A model generated the notes under the pieces. The model worked only from the letters and a program-made list of their open reading frames with translations. It was not told where the DNA came from and made no database searches. DNA of 64,000 nucleotides, from assembly GCA_944319935.1 (NCBI GenBank), contig CALUFM010000001.1, forward strand, positions 477,146 to 541,145. Direction: 5' to 3'. The position numbers and the translations under genes are program-made. Every line of letters starts with the position of its first letter. Position 1 is the first letter of the stretch. This document shows, piece by piece, positions 9,804 to 19,384 of this stretch. The stretch is from an uncultured Prevotella sp. Its GTDB lineage: Bacteria > Bacteroidota > Bacteroidia > Bacteroidales > Bacteroidaceae.

Positions 9804-9850
9804 AAAGTAGTTGAAGGCAAAACAACATAGCATTTGCCTTTAACTACTTT
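9804..9850. repeat. 18-bp inverted repeat in the spacer
   Basis: AAAGTAGTTGAAGGCAAA at 9804-9821 pairs with TTTGCCTTTAACTACTTT at 9833-9850 (17 of 18 paired, 11-base loop). The left arm core AAAGTAGTTGAAG recurs in the inverted repeat at 19246. It could be an mRNA processing or stability hairpin between co-transcribed genes; there is no T-run directly after it. Confidence 0.7.
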
Positions 9851-9882
9851 AACAACCTATAACTACCTTAATTACTAAATAA

Positions 9883-11178
9883 ATGAAACGACTAATACTG
9901 CCCGCACTGCTGTTGTTCGGCATTACGGCAAGCGCACAGACATACGAAACAAAGTACACAAGGCCGCTCAGCGACATATTGGGCGACGTGTCAAAACGCT
10001 TCGGGGTGAAGCTAAAATACAATGTTGACACCACTGGACTGAAACTCACGTATGCCGATTTCCGTGTGCGCCCATATTCCATCGAGGAAACCTTGACGAA
10101 TATCCTTGCGCCGTTCGACTTCAAAGCCGTCAAGCAAAACGACAAGCTCTACAAGATAAAGCCATACGAATATCCGCGTCGTCAGCCTGAAGACGGAATG
10201 AAGTTGATACCGTACTTGTCGTCACTTTATGCGGACAAAGCCGCTTGGGAAGCAAGGAAAGACACACTTCGTCCTGAGGTAAGGCTGCGCCTCGGCATAG
10301 ACAAGCTGCTGCCACTGTGTTCAAAAGACGCCCCAGAATATGGCAAGATACGGAAATTCGACGGCTACACAGTACAGAACTTCCGCCTGAAAACAGTCAA
10401 CGGGCACACCGTTTGCGGCTCAATTTATGCACCAAGAAGCAAGGGGAAGCATCCTTTGATAATATGTCCGAACGGCCATTTCAGCAACGGCCGCTACGGC
10501 ACTGTGCAACAACAACGGCTCGGAACGCTGGCTCGCATGGGAGCGATTTGCGTTGACTACGACCTTTGGGGATGGGGAGAATCAGCCGACGAGGTAGGTT
10601 CAAAAGCGCACCAAACGCCCGAAGCACACGTGATGCAAGCACTCAACGGCATACGCATACTTGACTGGATGATACAACGCAAGGATGTTGACAAGACCCG
10701 AGTAGGCGTAAACGGCGGTTCTGGAGGCGGCACACAGGCCGTGCTTCTGAGCGTCCTTGACGACCGTTACACGGCAAGTTGTCCCGTCGTAAGCATGTCG
10801 TCATGGTTTGACGGCGGCTGTCCTTGCGAAAGCGGAATGCCAATACAGCTTGCGGGAGGCGGCACATGCAACGCCGAACTGGCCGCAATGTTCGCACCAA
10901 AACCGATGATGGTGGTCAGCGACGGCGGCGACTGGACATCCACAACGCCAGAACTCGAATTCCCTTACCTGCAAAGAATCTACGGGTTTTACGGCAAGAC
11001 GGACAATGTGAAGAACATCCACCTGCCCAAAGAACGCCACGATTTCGGCCCAAACAAGCGCAACGCCGTGTACAAGTTCTTCATTGAAACATTCAACCTC
11101 GACGCCTCAAAGCTCGACGAAAGCAAGGTAACGATAGAAGAAGAAAACGCTTTAAGATTTACACCAAAGACAAAATGA
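9883..11178 (+). CDS. CE19-like pectin methylesterase with N-terminal STN-like domain
   Basis: A 431-aa exported alpha/beta-hydrolase (signal peptide ~1-18, ...ASAQ). Residues ~22-95 resemble an STN/DUF4974 small domain ([30 protein letters not shown]). The hydrolase domain follows, with nucleophile S280 in GVNGGSGGG and a probable catalytic H386 in KERHDFG. Annotation pipelines usually call these acetylxylan esterase-like. Context and layout match BT1017, which I recall as the founding CE19 pectin methylesterase acting on the RG-II backbone. The stop overlaps the next start (ATGA, 11175-11178), so it is translationally coupled to the GH95 gene. Confidence 0.75.
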   Translation: MKRLILPALLLFGITASAQTYETKYTRPLSDILGDVSKRFGVKLKYNVDTTGLKLTYADFRVRPYSIEETLTNILAPFDFKAVKQNDKLYKIKPYEYPRRQPEDGMKLIPYLSSLYADKAAWEARKDTLRPEVRLRLGIDKLLPLCSKDAPEYGKIRKFDGYTVQNFRLKTVNGHTVCGSIYAPRSKGKHPLIICPNGHFSNGRYGTVQQQRLGTLARMGAICVDYDLWGWGESADEVGSKAHQTPEAHVMQALNGIRILDWMIQRKDVDKTRVGVNGGSGGGTQAVLLSVLDDRYTASCPVVSMSSWFDGGCPCESGMPIQLAGGGTCNAELAAMFAPKPMMVVSDGGDWTSTTPELEFPYLQRIYGFYGKTDNVKNIHLPKERHDFGPNKRNAVYKFFIETFNLDASKLDESKVTIEEENALRFTPKTK

Positions 11179-13631
11179 GAAAGACAATATTATCAACGGC
11201 GTTATTAGCCGTGGCATTCAGCACAGCATACGGCGCACCGCAGAAAGACAACAGCCACATCCTGTGGTACGACGAGCCAGCCGCGACATGGACGGAAGCC
11301 CTGCCCATAGGCAACAGCCGCCTCGGAGCGATGGTGTTCGGTTCGCCATCGTCAGAGAGGCTGCAGCTAAATGAAGAGACCATCTGGGCTGGACGCCCCA
11401 ACAACAACGCCAACCCTGAAGCCTTGGAGTATCTGCCAAAGGTGCGCCAGCTTGTATGGGAAGGCAAGTACAAGGAGGCACAAGACCTCGCCACGGCGCA
11501 TGTCCAGGCCAAGACGAACAGCGGCATGCCCTACCAACCGTTCGGAGACTTGTACATAAATTTTCCCAACGCAAACGAATACACCAATTATTACCGCGAA
11601 CTCAGCCTCGACTCGGCTCGCGCCGTGACACGTTACACATCCGGTGGAGTGACCTATCAGCGCGAATACATATCCTCGCTGGCCGACAACGTGATATTAG
11701 TACACCTCACCGCGAGCAAGCCAGGCATGATAACATGCAACGCCCAGATGACCTCGCCGCAGCAAGACGTGACCATAAGGACTGAGGGCGACGAAATCGT
11801 ACTCAGCGGAATAAGCGGCTGGCACGAAGGCCTGAAAGGAAAAGTCACATTCACCGGGCGCGCCACGGCAAAGGCCAAGGGCGGTAAAGTCAGCAGCCGC
11901 GACGGCGTGCTGCAAATCACGGGAGCCGACGAGGCCACCATCTACCTGACCATCGCGACCAACTTCAAACATTACGATGACATCAGCGGCAACGACACGC
12001 TGAAATCTGAAGAAACGTTGCGCCACGCAATGTTACAGACTTTCAAATCACACAAGGCGGCCCATGTGGCAAAATACAAGTCACAATACGACCGCGTAAA
12101 GTTCGACTTGGGCGAAGACATGTTCGCAAACATGACAACCGACATGCGCGTGGAGACTTTCAAGCAGCACACCGACCTGCATTTGGTGGAGACATACTTC
12201 CAGTTCGGCCGCTACCTGCTAATCTGCACGTCGCAGCCGGGCACGCAGCCGCCAACGCTCCAGGGCATTTGGAACGACAAGATGCAACCGTCATGGGACA
12301 GCAAGTACACCTGCAACATTAACCTGGAAATGAATTACTGGCCGGCGGAGCTGACAAACCTCACCGAACTGAACGAACCGCTGTTCAGCCTCATCAAGGA
12401 CGTTAGCGAAACAGGGCATAAGTCGGCACGCATAATGTACGGAGCTGACGGATGGGTGCTGCACCACAACACCGACATCTGGCGCGTAACGGGTGCTATT
12501 GACAAAGCCCCGTCAGGGCTATGGCCTACGGGCGGCGCATGGATGTGCCAGCACCTGTGGGAGCATTACCTCTACACGGGCGACAAGAAGTTCTTGGCCA
12601 GCGTTTACCCCATCATGGAAAACGCCGCAAGGTTCCTCAACCAAATCATGGTGCAGAACCCGTCGAGGAAATATTGGCTCATCTGTCCGAGCCTCTCTCC
12701 CGAGAACCAGCACAGGCACAAGGCAACCACGGCGGCCGGAGTGACAATGGACAACCAACTCATTTACGACCTGTTCAACCACGTAATCGACGCCAACGAG
12801 ATATTGGGCAAGACCGATGCCACGGCGTTCACTGACAGCCTGAAAGCCAAACTGGCAATGCTGCCGCCGATGCAGACGGGCAGTTGGGGGCAGTTACAGG
12901 AATGGAAAGACGACTGGGACAACCCTGACGACACCCACCGCCACGTGTCCCACCTGTACGGACTCTACCCGAGCAACCAGATTTCGCCGTTCCGCACGCC
13001 CGAGCTTGCCTCAGCCGCGCGCACATCGCTCATCCACCGTGGCGACCCCTCCACCGGCTGGAGCATGGGTTGGAAAGTCTGCCTGTGGTCACGCCTGCTC
13101 GACGGCAACCACGCTTGGAAACTCATAGGCGACCAGCTCACATTAGTGCGCAACGAAAAGAAGAAAGGCGGCACCTACCCCAACCTCTTCGACGCCCACC
13201 CGCCATTCCAGATTGACGGCAACTTCGGCTGCGCCGCCGGCATAGGCGAGATGCTCTTGCAGAGCCACGACGGATTCGTCTACCTGCTACCCGCCCTGCC
13301 TGACGACTGGAAGGACGGCAACGTAAGCGGTCTGAAAGCGCGCGGCGGCTTCGAAGTTGGCGTTGAATGGAAAGACAACAAGGTGACAAAAACCACCGTC
13401 AAGTCAGAACTTGGCGGCAACCTGCGCATACGTTCGGCCGTACCACTCAAGGGCAAGGGGCTCAAGAAGGCCAAAGGCGAAAACAAAAACCCGCTTTACG
13501 CCGTGCCCGCCGATGTGAAGCAGCAAATCAACGCGCCCGATGCCATCGAGCCGATTCCCGCACAGAAGAGTACATATCTTTACGACATTAACACCAAGAA
13601 GGGCGAAACCTATACCTTTACGGCTATTTAA
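11175..13631 (+). CDS. GH95 enzyme, probable alpha-L-galactosidase of RG-II chain A
   Basis: An 818-aa exported protein (signal peptide ~1-20). The N-terminal domain opens [19 protein letters not shown], typical of GH95. The (alpha/alpha)6 core keeps the catalytic set known from the GH95 fucosidase AfcA: N381 and N383 in [11 protein letters not shown]576 in LQEWKDDW and D681 in [10 protein letters not shown]95 members are inverting alpha-L-fucosidases or alpha-L-galactosidases. In the RG-II locus of B. thetaiotaomicron the GH95 protein (BT1010) removes terminal L-galactose from chain A, and the neighbours support that role. The start overlaps the stop of the methylesterase by four bases. Confidence 0.88.
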   Translation: MRKTILSTALLAVAFSTAYGAPQKDNSHILWYDEPAATWTEALPIGNSRLGAMVFGSPSSERLQLNEETIWAGRPNNNANPEALEYLPKVRQLVWEGKYKEAQDLATAHVQAKTNSGMPYQPFGDLYINFPNANEYTNYYRELSLDSARAVTRYTSGGVTYQREYISSLADNVILVHLTASKPGMITCNAQMTSPQQDVTIRTEGDEIVLSGISGWHEGLKGKVTFTGRATAKAKGGKVSSRDGVLQITGADEATIYLTIATNFKHYDDISGNDTLKSEETLRHAMLQTFKSHKAAHVAKYKSQYDRVKFDLGEDMFANMTTDMRVETFKQHTDLHLVETYFQFGRYLLICTSQPGTQPPTLQGIWNDKMQPSWDSKYTCNINLEMNYWPAELTNLTELNEPLFSLIKDVSETGHKSARIMYGADGWVLHHNTDIWRVTGAIDKAPSGLWPTGGAWMCQHLWEHYLYTGDKKFLASVYPIMENAARFLNQIMVQNPSRKYWLICPSLSPENQHRHKATTAAGVTMDNQLIYDLFNHVIDANEILGKTDATAFTDSLKAKLAMLPPMQTGSWGQLQEWKDDWDNPDDTHRHVSHLYGLYPSNQISPFRTPELASAARTSLIHRGDPSTGWSMGWKVCLWSRLLDGNHAWKLIGDQLTLVRNEKKKGGTYPNLFDAHPPFQIDGNFGCAAGIGEMLLQSHDGFVYLLPALPDDWKDGNVSGLKARGGFEVGVEWKDNKVTKTTVKSELGGNLRIRSAVPLKGKGLKKAKGENKNPLYAVPADVKQQINAPDAIEPIPAQKSTYLYDINTKKGETYTFTAI

Positions 13632-13636
13632 CAGAC

Positions 13637-13698
13637 AGCAAACGAGCAGACAAGCGGACAGCGGCGCACGCCATCAAAAGCTTGCCTGCCCGTTTGCT
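13637..13698. repeat. 19-bp inverted repeat after GH95 gene
   Basis: AGCAAACGAGCAGACAAGC (13637-13655) pairs with GCTTGCCTGCCCGTTTGCT (13680-13698), 17 of 19 bases, 24-base loop. The left arm recurs almost exactly at 21978. It may act as a terminator or 3' end stabiliser, although no T-run follows. The rest of the 13632-13968 spacer holds a 22-bp array and the GH140 promoter. Confidence 0.65.
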
Positions 13699-13793
13699 AT
13701 TGTAAAAGACGCAACACTCTTCCCACACAGTAAGACGCCAGCCTGAAGCCAGCCATTTGCACCCTTGCAACGGATTGACAATCAACAAGTTTG

Positions 13794-13882
13794 CAAAAAG
13801 CCGTCTTTTAGATCCTCAAAAGCCGTCTTTTGACACATGAAAGATGGCTTTTTGCAATACAAAAAAGCATCTTTTAAAGAAC
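13794..13882. repeat. 22-bp tandem repeat array (array 2)
   Basis: Four units (13794, 13817, 13839, 13861), e.g. CAAAAGCCGTCTTTTGACAC. The first is 23 bases, the rest 22. The last unit runs into the position expected for the -33 region of the GH140 promoter. Confidence 0.8.
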
Positions 13883-13898
13883 AATCAAAAAATATCCG

Positions 13899-13906
13899 TA
13901 TCTTTG
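13899..13906 (+). promoter_or_regulatory. -7 box TATCTTTG upstream of GH140 gene
   Basis: Exact match to the Bacteroidota -7 consensus TAnnTTTG, 62 bases before the ATG at 13969. No clear TTTG is seen 19-21 bases upstream, so the promoter may depend on an activator. Confidence 0.55.
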
Positions 13907-13968
13907 CATACGTGCAAACGAAAACCTGTAAACTAACAATCATAAACCAAAAACCACAACAACATAAC

Positions 13969-15402
13969 ATGAAAAGAAAGAACGTAATCTTTACCTTGGC
14001 GTTGCTGCTCATAGCGACGGCAGCCAACGCCGCAAGCAAAGTGTACAAGCCGTGGAGCAACGGACGGCTTGTAGTGTCGGAAAACAACCGTTACCTGGTG
14101 CATGAGAACGGCACGCCGTTCTTCTGGCTCGGCAATACGGCGTGGCTGCTGCCCGAAAGGCTCAACCGCGACGAGGTGGAATATTACCTCACAAACGAGC
14201 GCCTGAAAGGCTACAACGTGGAGCAAATCCAGGTGTTGAACGCCATACCGACGTTCAACGTCTACGGCCACGCCGCCAACAACGCCGAGTTTGACTTCAG
14301 CGAAGTGTCAAAGCCCGGCGTGTACGGCTACTGGGAACACCTTGACTTCATCGTTGACGTTGCCGAACGCAACGGCATCTACATCGCCATGGACTGCATC
14401 TGGGGCTCAATGATTAACCAGATGGACACCAAGAAGGCCGCCGCCCTCGGCACGTTCCTCGCCAAGAGGTACAAGGACAAGCCTAACATCATCTGGATGA
14501 TTGGCGGCGACATAATGGGCGACAAGAAGCCCGAAGTGTGGGACGCGATGGCACGCGCCATAAAGAAAATCGACAAGACGCACGTAATGACATTCCACCC
14601 GAGAGGCCGCACGACGTCGGCATGGTGGTACAACGACCGCGAGTGGATGGACTTCAACATGTTCCAGAGCGGACACCGCCGCTACGGCCAGCGCAAAGGC
14701 GACGGCGACTACACAATCAAGGACAACACCGAGGAGGACAACTGGCGTTACGTTGACATGAGCTTCGAGAAGAAACCGCTGCGCCCCGTCATCGACGGAG
14801 AACCGAGTTACGAGGACATCCCGCAGGGACTTCATGACTTCAACGAAGCCCGCTGGATGGACTATGACGTGCGCCGCTACGCTTATTGGGCGGTATTCGG
14901 CGGTGCATTCGGCCATACTTACGGCCACAACTCGGTGATGCAGTTCATCCGTCCTGGCGTGATGGCCTCATTCGGGGCCGAGAAACCATGGTGGGAAGCT
15001 ATGGAAGACCCTGGCTACAACCAGATGAAATACCTGAAGTGGCTCATACTCAACTTCCCCTTCACGGAGCGCGTGGCTGACCAAAGCTGCATTGCCGGGC
15101 AGAACGGCGAACGTTACGACCGTGTAATAGCAACGCGCGGCAACGACTACATGCTCGTCTACAACTACAGCGGCAAGCCCATGAGCATTGACCTCACAAA
15201 GATAAGCGGCGCGAAGAAAAACGTTTGGTGGATGAACCCGGCGAACGGCGAACTGACTTACCTCGGCGAATTTGACAGCAAAGTGACCGAGTTCTCTTAC
15301 GATGCGGCTTACCTGCGCGGCAGCGACCGTGTGCTGATAGCCGTAGACTCAAGCAAGAACTACCTGAGCAAGACCGACAAACAAATACCTGAAAAAGAAT
15401 GA
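13969..15402 (+). CDS. GH140 apiosidase
   Basis: A 477-aa exported protein (signal peptide MKRKNVIFTLALLLIATAANA). The ATG at 13969 is chosen because upstream in-frame codons fall inside the 22-bp array and promoter. FFWLGNTAWLL near the N-terminus is typical of this (beta/alpha)8 family. D181 in WMIGGDI and E278 in IDGEPSYED align, with a constant offset of six, with the catalytic D187 and E284 I recall for BT1012, the apiosidase that cuts the apiose-backbone bond of RG-II chains A and B. A C-terminal beta-sandwich (FPFTERVADQ to ADSSKNYLS) ends the protein. The stop overlaps the next start (ATGA, 15399-15402). Confidence 0.88.
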   Translation: MKRKNVIFTLALLLIATAANAASKVYKPWSNGRLVVSENNRYLVHENGTPFFWLGNTAWLLPERLNRDEVEYYLTNERLKGYNVEQIQVLNAIPTFNVYGHAANNAEFDFSEVSKPGVYGYWEHLDFIVDVAERNGIYIAMDCIWGSMINQMDTKKAAALGTFLAKRYKDKPNIIWMIGGDIMGDKKPEVWDAMARAIKKIDKTHVMTFHPRGRTTSAWWYNDREWMDFNMFQSGHRRYGQRKGDGDYTIKDNTEEDNWRYVDMSFEKKPLRPVIDGEPSYEDIPQGLHDFNEARWMDYDVRRYAYWAVFGGAFGHTYGHNSVMQFIRPGVMASFGAEKPWWEAMEDPGYNQMKYLKWLILNFPFTERVADQSCIAGQNGERYDRVIATRGNDYMLVYNYSGKPMSIDLTKISGAKKNVWWMNPANGELTYLGEFDSKVTEFSYDAAYLRGSDRVLIAVDSSKNYLSKTDKQIPEKE

Positions 15403-18400
15403 TACGCAAAGCACTTATAACGGCATTGGCCGTCATGCTGTGCCTTTCAGCCGATGCGGCTAAGAAGAAAACGGGGAAAAAAGCACAGTTCCCTGTCACT
15501 GTGGTCGAGCTGAAGACTGAGCGGATGACCAATTCGATGAGCATAGACACGCCCCGGCCAAGGTTGGGATGGCTGCTGACTTCTGACAAGAAAGATGTCA
15601 TGCAGACGTCTTACCGCATCATTGTGGCCTCGACCAAAGAGAAAGCCGAACGCCTTGAAGGCGACCTGTGGGACGCAACCGTCAACAGCGACCAGTCGCA
15701 ATGGATTGAATATGGCGGCAAGGAACTGCGCAGCAACACGCCTTGCTACTGGCGCGTGAAGGTAAACACCACGCAAGGCGAGTCAGACTGGAGCGCAACG
15801 GCAATGTGGAATGTCGGCCTGTTGAACGAAGCCGACTGGAGCGGACATTGGATAGGGCTTGACAAGGCGATGCCATGGGACGTGGAAGACGTACACAGCC
15901 AGCTCTCGGCACGCTATCTGCGCACCGAGTTCAAGGTGGAGAAAGAAGTGCGCCGCGCCACGCTTTACATAAGCGGCTTGGGCATGTATGAGGCTTACAT
16001 CAACGGAAAGAAGGTGGGCGACCAAGTGCTTGCACCCGCCCCTACCGACTATCGCAAGACCGTTCTCTACAACGCCTTCGACGTAACGCAGATGCTCGCC
16101 GCCGACAACGCCATCGGCGTGACCCTCGGCAATGGGCGTTACTACACTATGCAACAGAACAAGAAGCCTTACAAGATAACAAACTTCGGCTATCCCAAAC
16201 TCCGCCTGAATCTTGTAATAGAATATGCCGACGGAACAAAAAAGGTCGTTTCATCAAACAACAAGTGGAAACTGACCCCCGACGGGGCTATCCGCTCGAA
16301 CAACGAGTATGACGGCGAAATCTACGACGCCCGCAAAGAGTTGAAAGGTTGGGCTACAGTCGGCTACGATGACAGCAAGTGGATGTCGGCGGAACGTGTG
16401 GGCATTCCTTACGGAACGCTGCGCGGCGCGATGACACCCAACATGAAAGTGCTGAAGACCGTCAAGCCCGTAAGCGTCAAGAAGCATGGCGACAGCTTCA
16501 TCGTTGACCTTGGCCAGAACATCGCGGGATGGTTGAAGACACGCATAGAAGGCGTCAACGCCGGCGATACTGTCAGTATCATATTCTCTGAAAACATCCA
16601 TCCCGACGGCAGCCTCAACCGCGCCAACTTCCGCCATGCGCTGTCTACCGACAAATACGTGGCCGACGGCACGGAGCAAGGCCGCTGGTGGTCACCCACA
16701 TTCGTGTACCACGGCTTCCGTTACGCCGAAATCAAGGGATTGAAAGACCTTGACGCCGACGACATCATAGGCGAAGTGGTCAGCGACGAGATGGCCGTTA
16801 CGGGTACGTTTGAGTCGTGCGACACTATCCTGAACAAGGTTTACAAGAACGCATACTGGGGCATTCTCGGCAACTACAAGGGCATGCCGGTAGACTGTCC
16901 TCAACGTGACGAACGCCAGCCGTGGCTCGGCGACCGCACACGCGGATGCTTCGGCGAAGCTTTCATCTTCGACAACAACAACCTCTACGCCAAGTGGGCG
17001 CGCGACATTGTTGAGTCGCAACGTGAAGACGGGTGCATACCTGACGTTGCGCCGGCTTTCTGGAATTATTATTCAGACATCATAACATGGCCCGCCGCAC
17101 TGCCTTTCTCGCTTGAGATGATGTACAACCAGTTTGGCGACGACAAGCCCCTGCGCCTGTATTACCCGGCTGTGAAGAAGTGGCTGGCGCACATGAAATA
17201 CCAATACGGCAAAGATGGACTGATGCCGCGCGACAAGTTCGCCGACTGGTGTCTGCCACCAACCGACGAGAAAACCATCCACTGCCGCGACCCGAAGCGC
17301 ACCACAGACGGCACTCTCATTGCGACAGCATACTATTATCAGCTCAACAAACTGATGGAACGTTTCGCCACGATACTGTCAAAAGACACCGAAGCGGGCG
17401 AATATGCAGCCGAAGCGGCTATCGTCAAGGATGCTTTCAACAAGAAATTCCTCACCGTAAACCGTGGCACAAGCCAAGTTCCGGGCGCGATGTTGTATCC
17501 AGACAGCACGTTCTACGGCAACAACACCACTACGGCCAACCTCCTTCCGCTTGTGTTCGGCATGATTGACGATGACTATGTGCGCTCAGAAGCAGAGAAA
17601 AACATCATCCACAACATCATTACCGTAAACAAAGGAATGATGCCCTGCGGCATAATCGGAGGGCAATGGCTCATGCACGGACTCACTGACATGGGCCGCG
17701 CAGACATCGCATGGCTGCTGGCCACCAACAAGAAGTACCCAAGCTGGGGCTACATGACTGAAAAAGGAGCTACTACAATATGGGAACTTTGGAACGGAGA
17801 CACGGCCAACCCGAAGATGAACAGCGCAAACCACGTAATGCAGTTGGGCGACCTTATCGCATGGCTGTATGAGGACGTGGCCGGAATAAGCAGTGACCTG
17901 AAGCGTCCGGGCTTCAAGCACATCATCATGAAGCCCGATTTCTCGGTTGACGAAATGGACGACATAAAGGCTTCTTACAAGTCAATTTATGGCAACATCG
18001 TAAGCCGTTGGCGCAAGGACGGCGGCAAGCTGTACTGGCATGTGGAAATTCCCGCCAACACGACTGCCGAAGTTCATCTGCCAGACGGCACTGTCAAGAA
18101 CATCGGTTCTGGTTCATACGACTTTACGGCGACGCTTCCAGTACAAGACGAGGCCGTCATCTCTGACGACTTCTTATACACACAAGCATCTTTCCCACAA
18201 GCCCATTCTGCCACAATCGCGGAGACTACAAAAGGCGATTTGGTTGCAACTTACTTTGGCGGAACAAGGGAACGCAATCCCGATGTGTGCATTTGGGTTA
18301 GCCGCAAACCAAAAGGCAGCGACAAGTGGCTTGAACCGCAGCTCGTGGCCGACGGCGTTTTCAAGACAGGAAGCGATGAGGCTAAACTCGCCGGACTGTC

Positions 18401-19235
18401 AGGACTCGACAGCACGAACGCAGCGGCGGCCAAAGGCCCCATCCTTGACAAGAAAGTACGCAACAACCCTGACGGCTGGCAGCGCAAGGCATGCTGGAAC
18501 CCGGTTGTCTACCAAATCCCCGGCGGCGACCTTGTAATCTATTTCAAAATCGGCAATAAGGTGTCAGACTGGACGGGCTGGATGGTCCGCTCCAAGGACG
18601 GAGGCAAGACTTGGAGCAAGCGCGAACCACTGCAAGAAGGCTTCCTCGGTCCAATCAAGAACAAGCCCATCATCAATAAAGGGCGCATCATAGCACCGAC
18701 AAGCATCGAGGAAGGCGGCTGGCGGCTGTATTTTGAATATTCTGACGACATGGGCAAGACATGGAAACGCACCGACTTCGTGAAAGCAGACGAAGGAGTG
18801 AAAGCCATACAGCCTGCCATCATGCTGCTGAACGACGGCCGGCTGGCCGCCGTGGCACGCACACGCAGCGAACGTGTGGGCATAACATACAGTTCGGACA
18901 ACGGCGAGACATGGTCGAAACTCGAACTTATCGACACGCCTAACAACAACAGCGGACTTGACGCCGTTACCTTGAAAGACGGGCGTCACGCCATGATTTG
19001 CAACGACAAGCCCATCCCCCACGGCATAAAGAACGGCAAAGGAGCGCGCACTCCGCTGTCTGTCCTCATATCAGACGATGGTGTCAACTGGCGTCATTGG
19101 GTGACACTTGAAGACTCGCCCATCAGCCAATACTCCTACCCGTCAATCATACAGACCGAGGACGGCAAGCTGCATTGCATCTACACGTGGCGCAGACAGA
19201 GAATCAAGCACGTCGTGCTGGATATTAATAAATAA
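15399..19235 (+). CDS. Fused GH78 alpha-L-rhamnosidase and GH33-like sialidase/Kdo hydrolase
   Basis: A 1278-aa exported protein (signal peptide ~1-20). Residues ~30-910 are a full GH78 rhamnosidase: N-terminal Fn3/jelly-roll domains, the six-hairpin core with DCPQRDERQPWLGD at 499-512, and a C-terminal beta domain. Residues ~915-1278 are a sialidase-type propeller: FGGTRERNPDVCIWVSR opens it, and four Asp-box blades follow (SKDGGKTW, SDDMGKTW, SSDNGETW, SDDGVNW). GH33-like enzymes cleave 2-keto-3-deoxy sugars such as sialic acid or Kdo. RG-II chain C is the disaccharide rhamnose-(1,5)-Kdo, so one polypeptide could remove both sugars in sequence. It is translationally coupled to the apiosidase gene. 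Confidence 0.87.
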   Translation: MIRKALITALAVMLCLSADAAKKKTGKKAQFPVTVVELKTERMTNSMSIDTPRPRLGWLLTSDKKDVMQTSYRIIVASTKEKAERLEGDLWDATVNSDQSQWIEYGGKELRSNTPCYWRVKVNTTQGESDWSATAMWNVGLLNEADWSGHWIGLDKAMPWDVEDVHSQLSARYLRTEFKVEKEVRRATLYISGLGMYEAYINGKKVGDQVLAPAPTDYRKTVLYNAFDVTQMLAADNAIGVTLGNGRYYTMQQNKKPYKITNFGYPKLRLNLVIEYADGTKKVVSSNNKWKLTPDGAIRSNNEYDGEIYDARKELKGWATVGYDDSKWMSAERVGIPYGTLRGAMTPNMKVLKTVKPVSVKKHGDSFIVDLGQNIAGWLKTRIEGVNAGDTVSIIFSENIHPDGSLNRANFRHALSTDKYVADGTEQGRWWSPTFVYHGFRYAEIKGLKDLDADDIIGEVVSDEMAVTGTFESCDTILNKVYKNAYWGILGNYKGMPVDCPQRDERQPWLGDRTRGCFGEAFIFDNNNLYAKWARDIVESQREDGCIPDVAPAFWNYYSDIITWPAALPFSLEMMYNQFGDDKPLRLYYPAVKKWLAHMKYQYGKDGLMPRDKFADWCLPPTDEKTIHCRDPKRTTDGTLIATAYYYQLNKLMERFATILSKDTEAGEYAAEAAIVKDAFNKKFLTVNRGTSQVPGAMLYPDSTFYGNNTTTANLLPLVFGMIDDDYVRSEAEKNIIHNIITVNKGMMPCGIIGGQWLMHGLTDMGRADIAWLLATNKKYPSWGYMTEKGATTIWELWNGDTANPKMNSANHVMQLGDLIAWLYEDVAGISSDLKRPGFKHIIMKPDFSVDEMDDIKASYKSIYGNIVSRWRKDGGKLYWHVEIPANTTAEVHLPDGTVKNIGSGSYDFTATLPVQDEAVISDDFLYTQASFPQAHSATIAETTKGDLVATYFGGTRERNPDVCIWVSRKPKGSDKWLEPQLVADGVFKTGSDEAKLAGLSGLDSTNAAAAKGPILDKKVRNNPDGWQRKACWNPVVYQIPGGDLVIYFKIGNKVSDWTGWMVRSKDGGKTWSKREPLQEGFLGPIKNKPIINKGRIIAPTSIEEGGWRLYFEYSDDMGKTWKRTDFVKADEGVKAIQPAIMLLNDGRLAAVARTRSERVGITYSSDNGETWSKLELIDTPNNNSGLDAVTLKDGRHAMICNDKPIPHGIKNGKGARTPLSVLISDDGVNWRHWVTLEDSPISQYSYPSIIQTEDGKLHCIYTWRRQRIKHVVLDINK

Positions 19236-19245
19236 TAAAAAGAGT

Positions 19246-19360
19246 TAGAGGAGTTAAAGTAGTTGAAGACAATACCATCGTCAATTAAAAAACGGATTAT
19301 AACTAAGTTAAGCAACAAAACATTCGACTTAACTACTCACAACGACTTTAACTCCTCAAA
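19246..19360. repeat. Long inverted repeat in spacer before GH2 gene
   Basis: TTAGAGGAGTTAAAGTAGTTG (19246-19266) pairs with 19340-19360 (19 of 21 bases). The left arm shares AAAGTAGTTGAAG with the repeat at 9804. The enclosed bases contain a second, weaker GTTAAG...CTTAAC pair. No promoter box is evident, so the downstream GH2 gene may be transcribed through this structure. Confidence 0.6.
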
Positions 19361-19384
19361 CTACCTCCCCAAACACCTAACAAC

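Noticed and set aside
13837..13968. Earlier in-frame start for the GH140 gene
   Set aside because: It would begin inside the repeat array upstream of the -7 box and bury the clear signal peptide starting at 13969.
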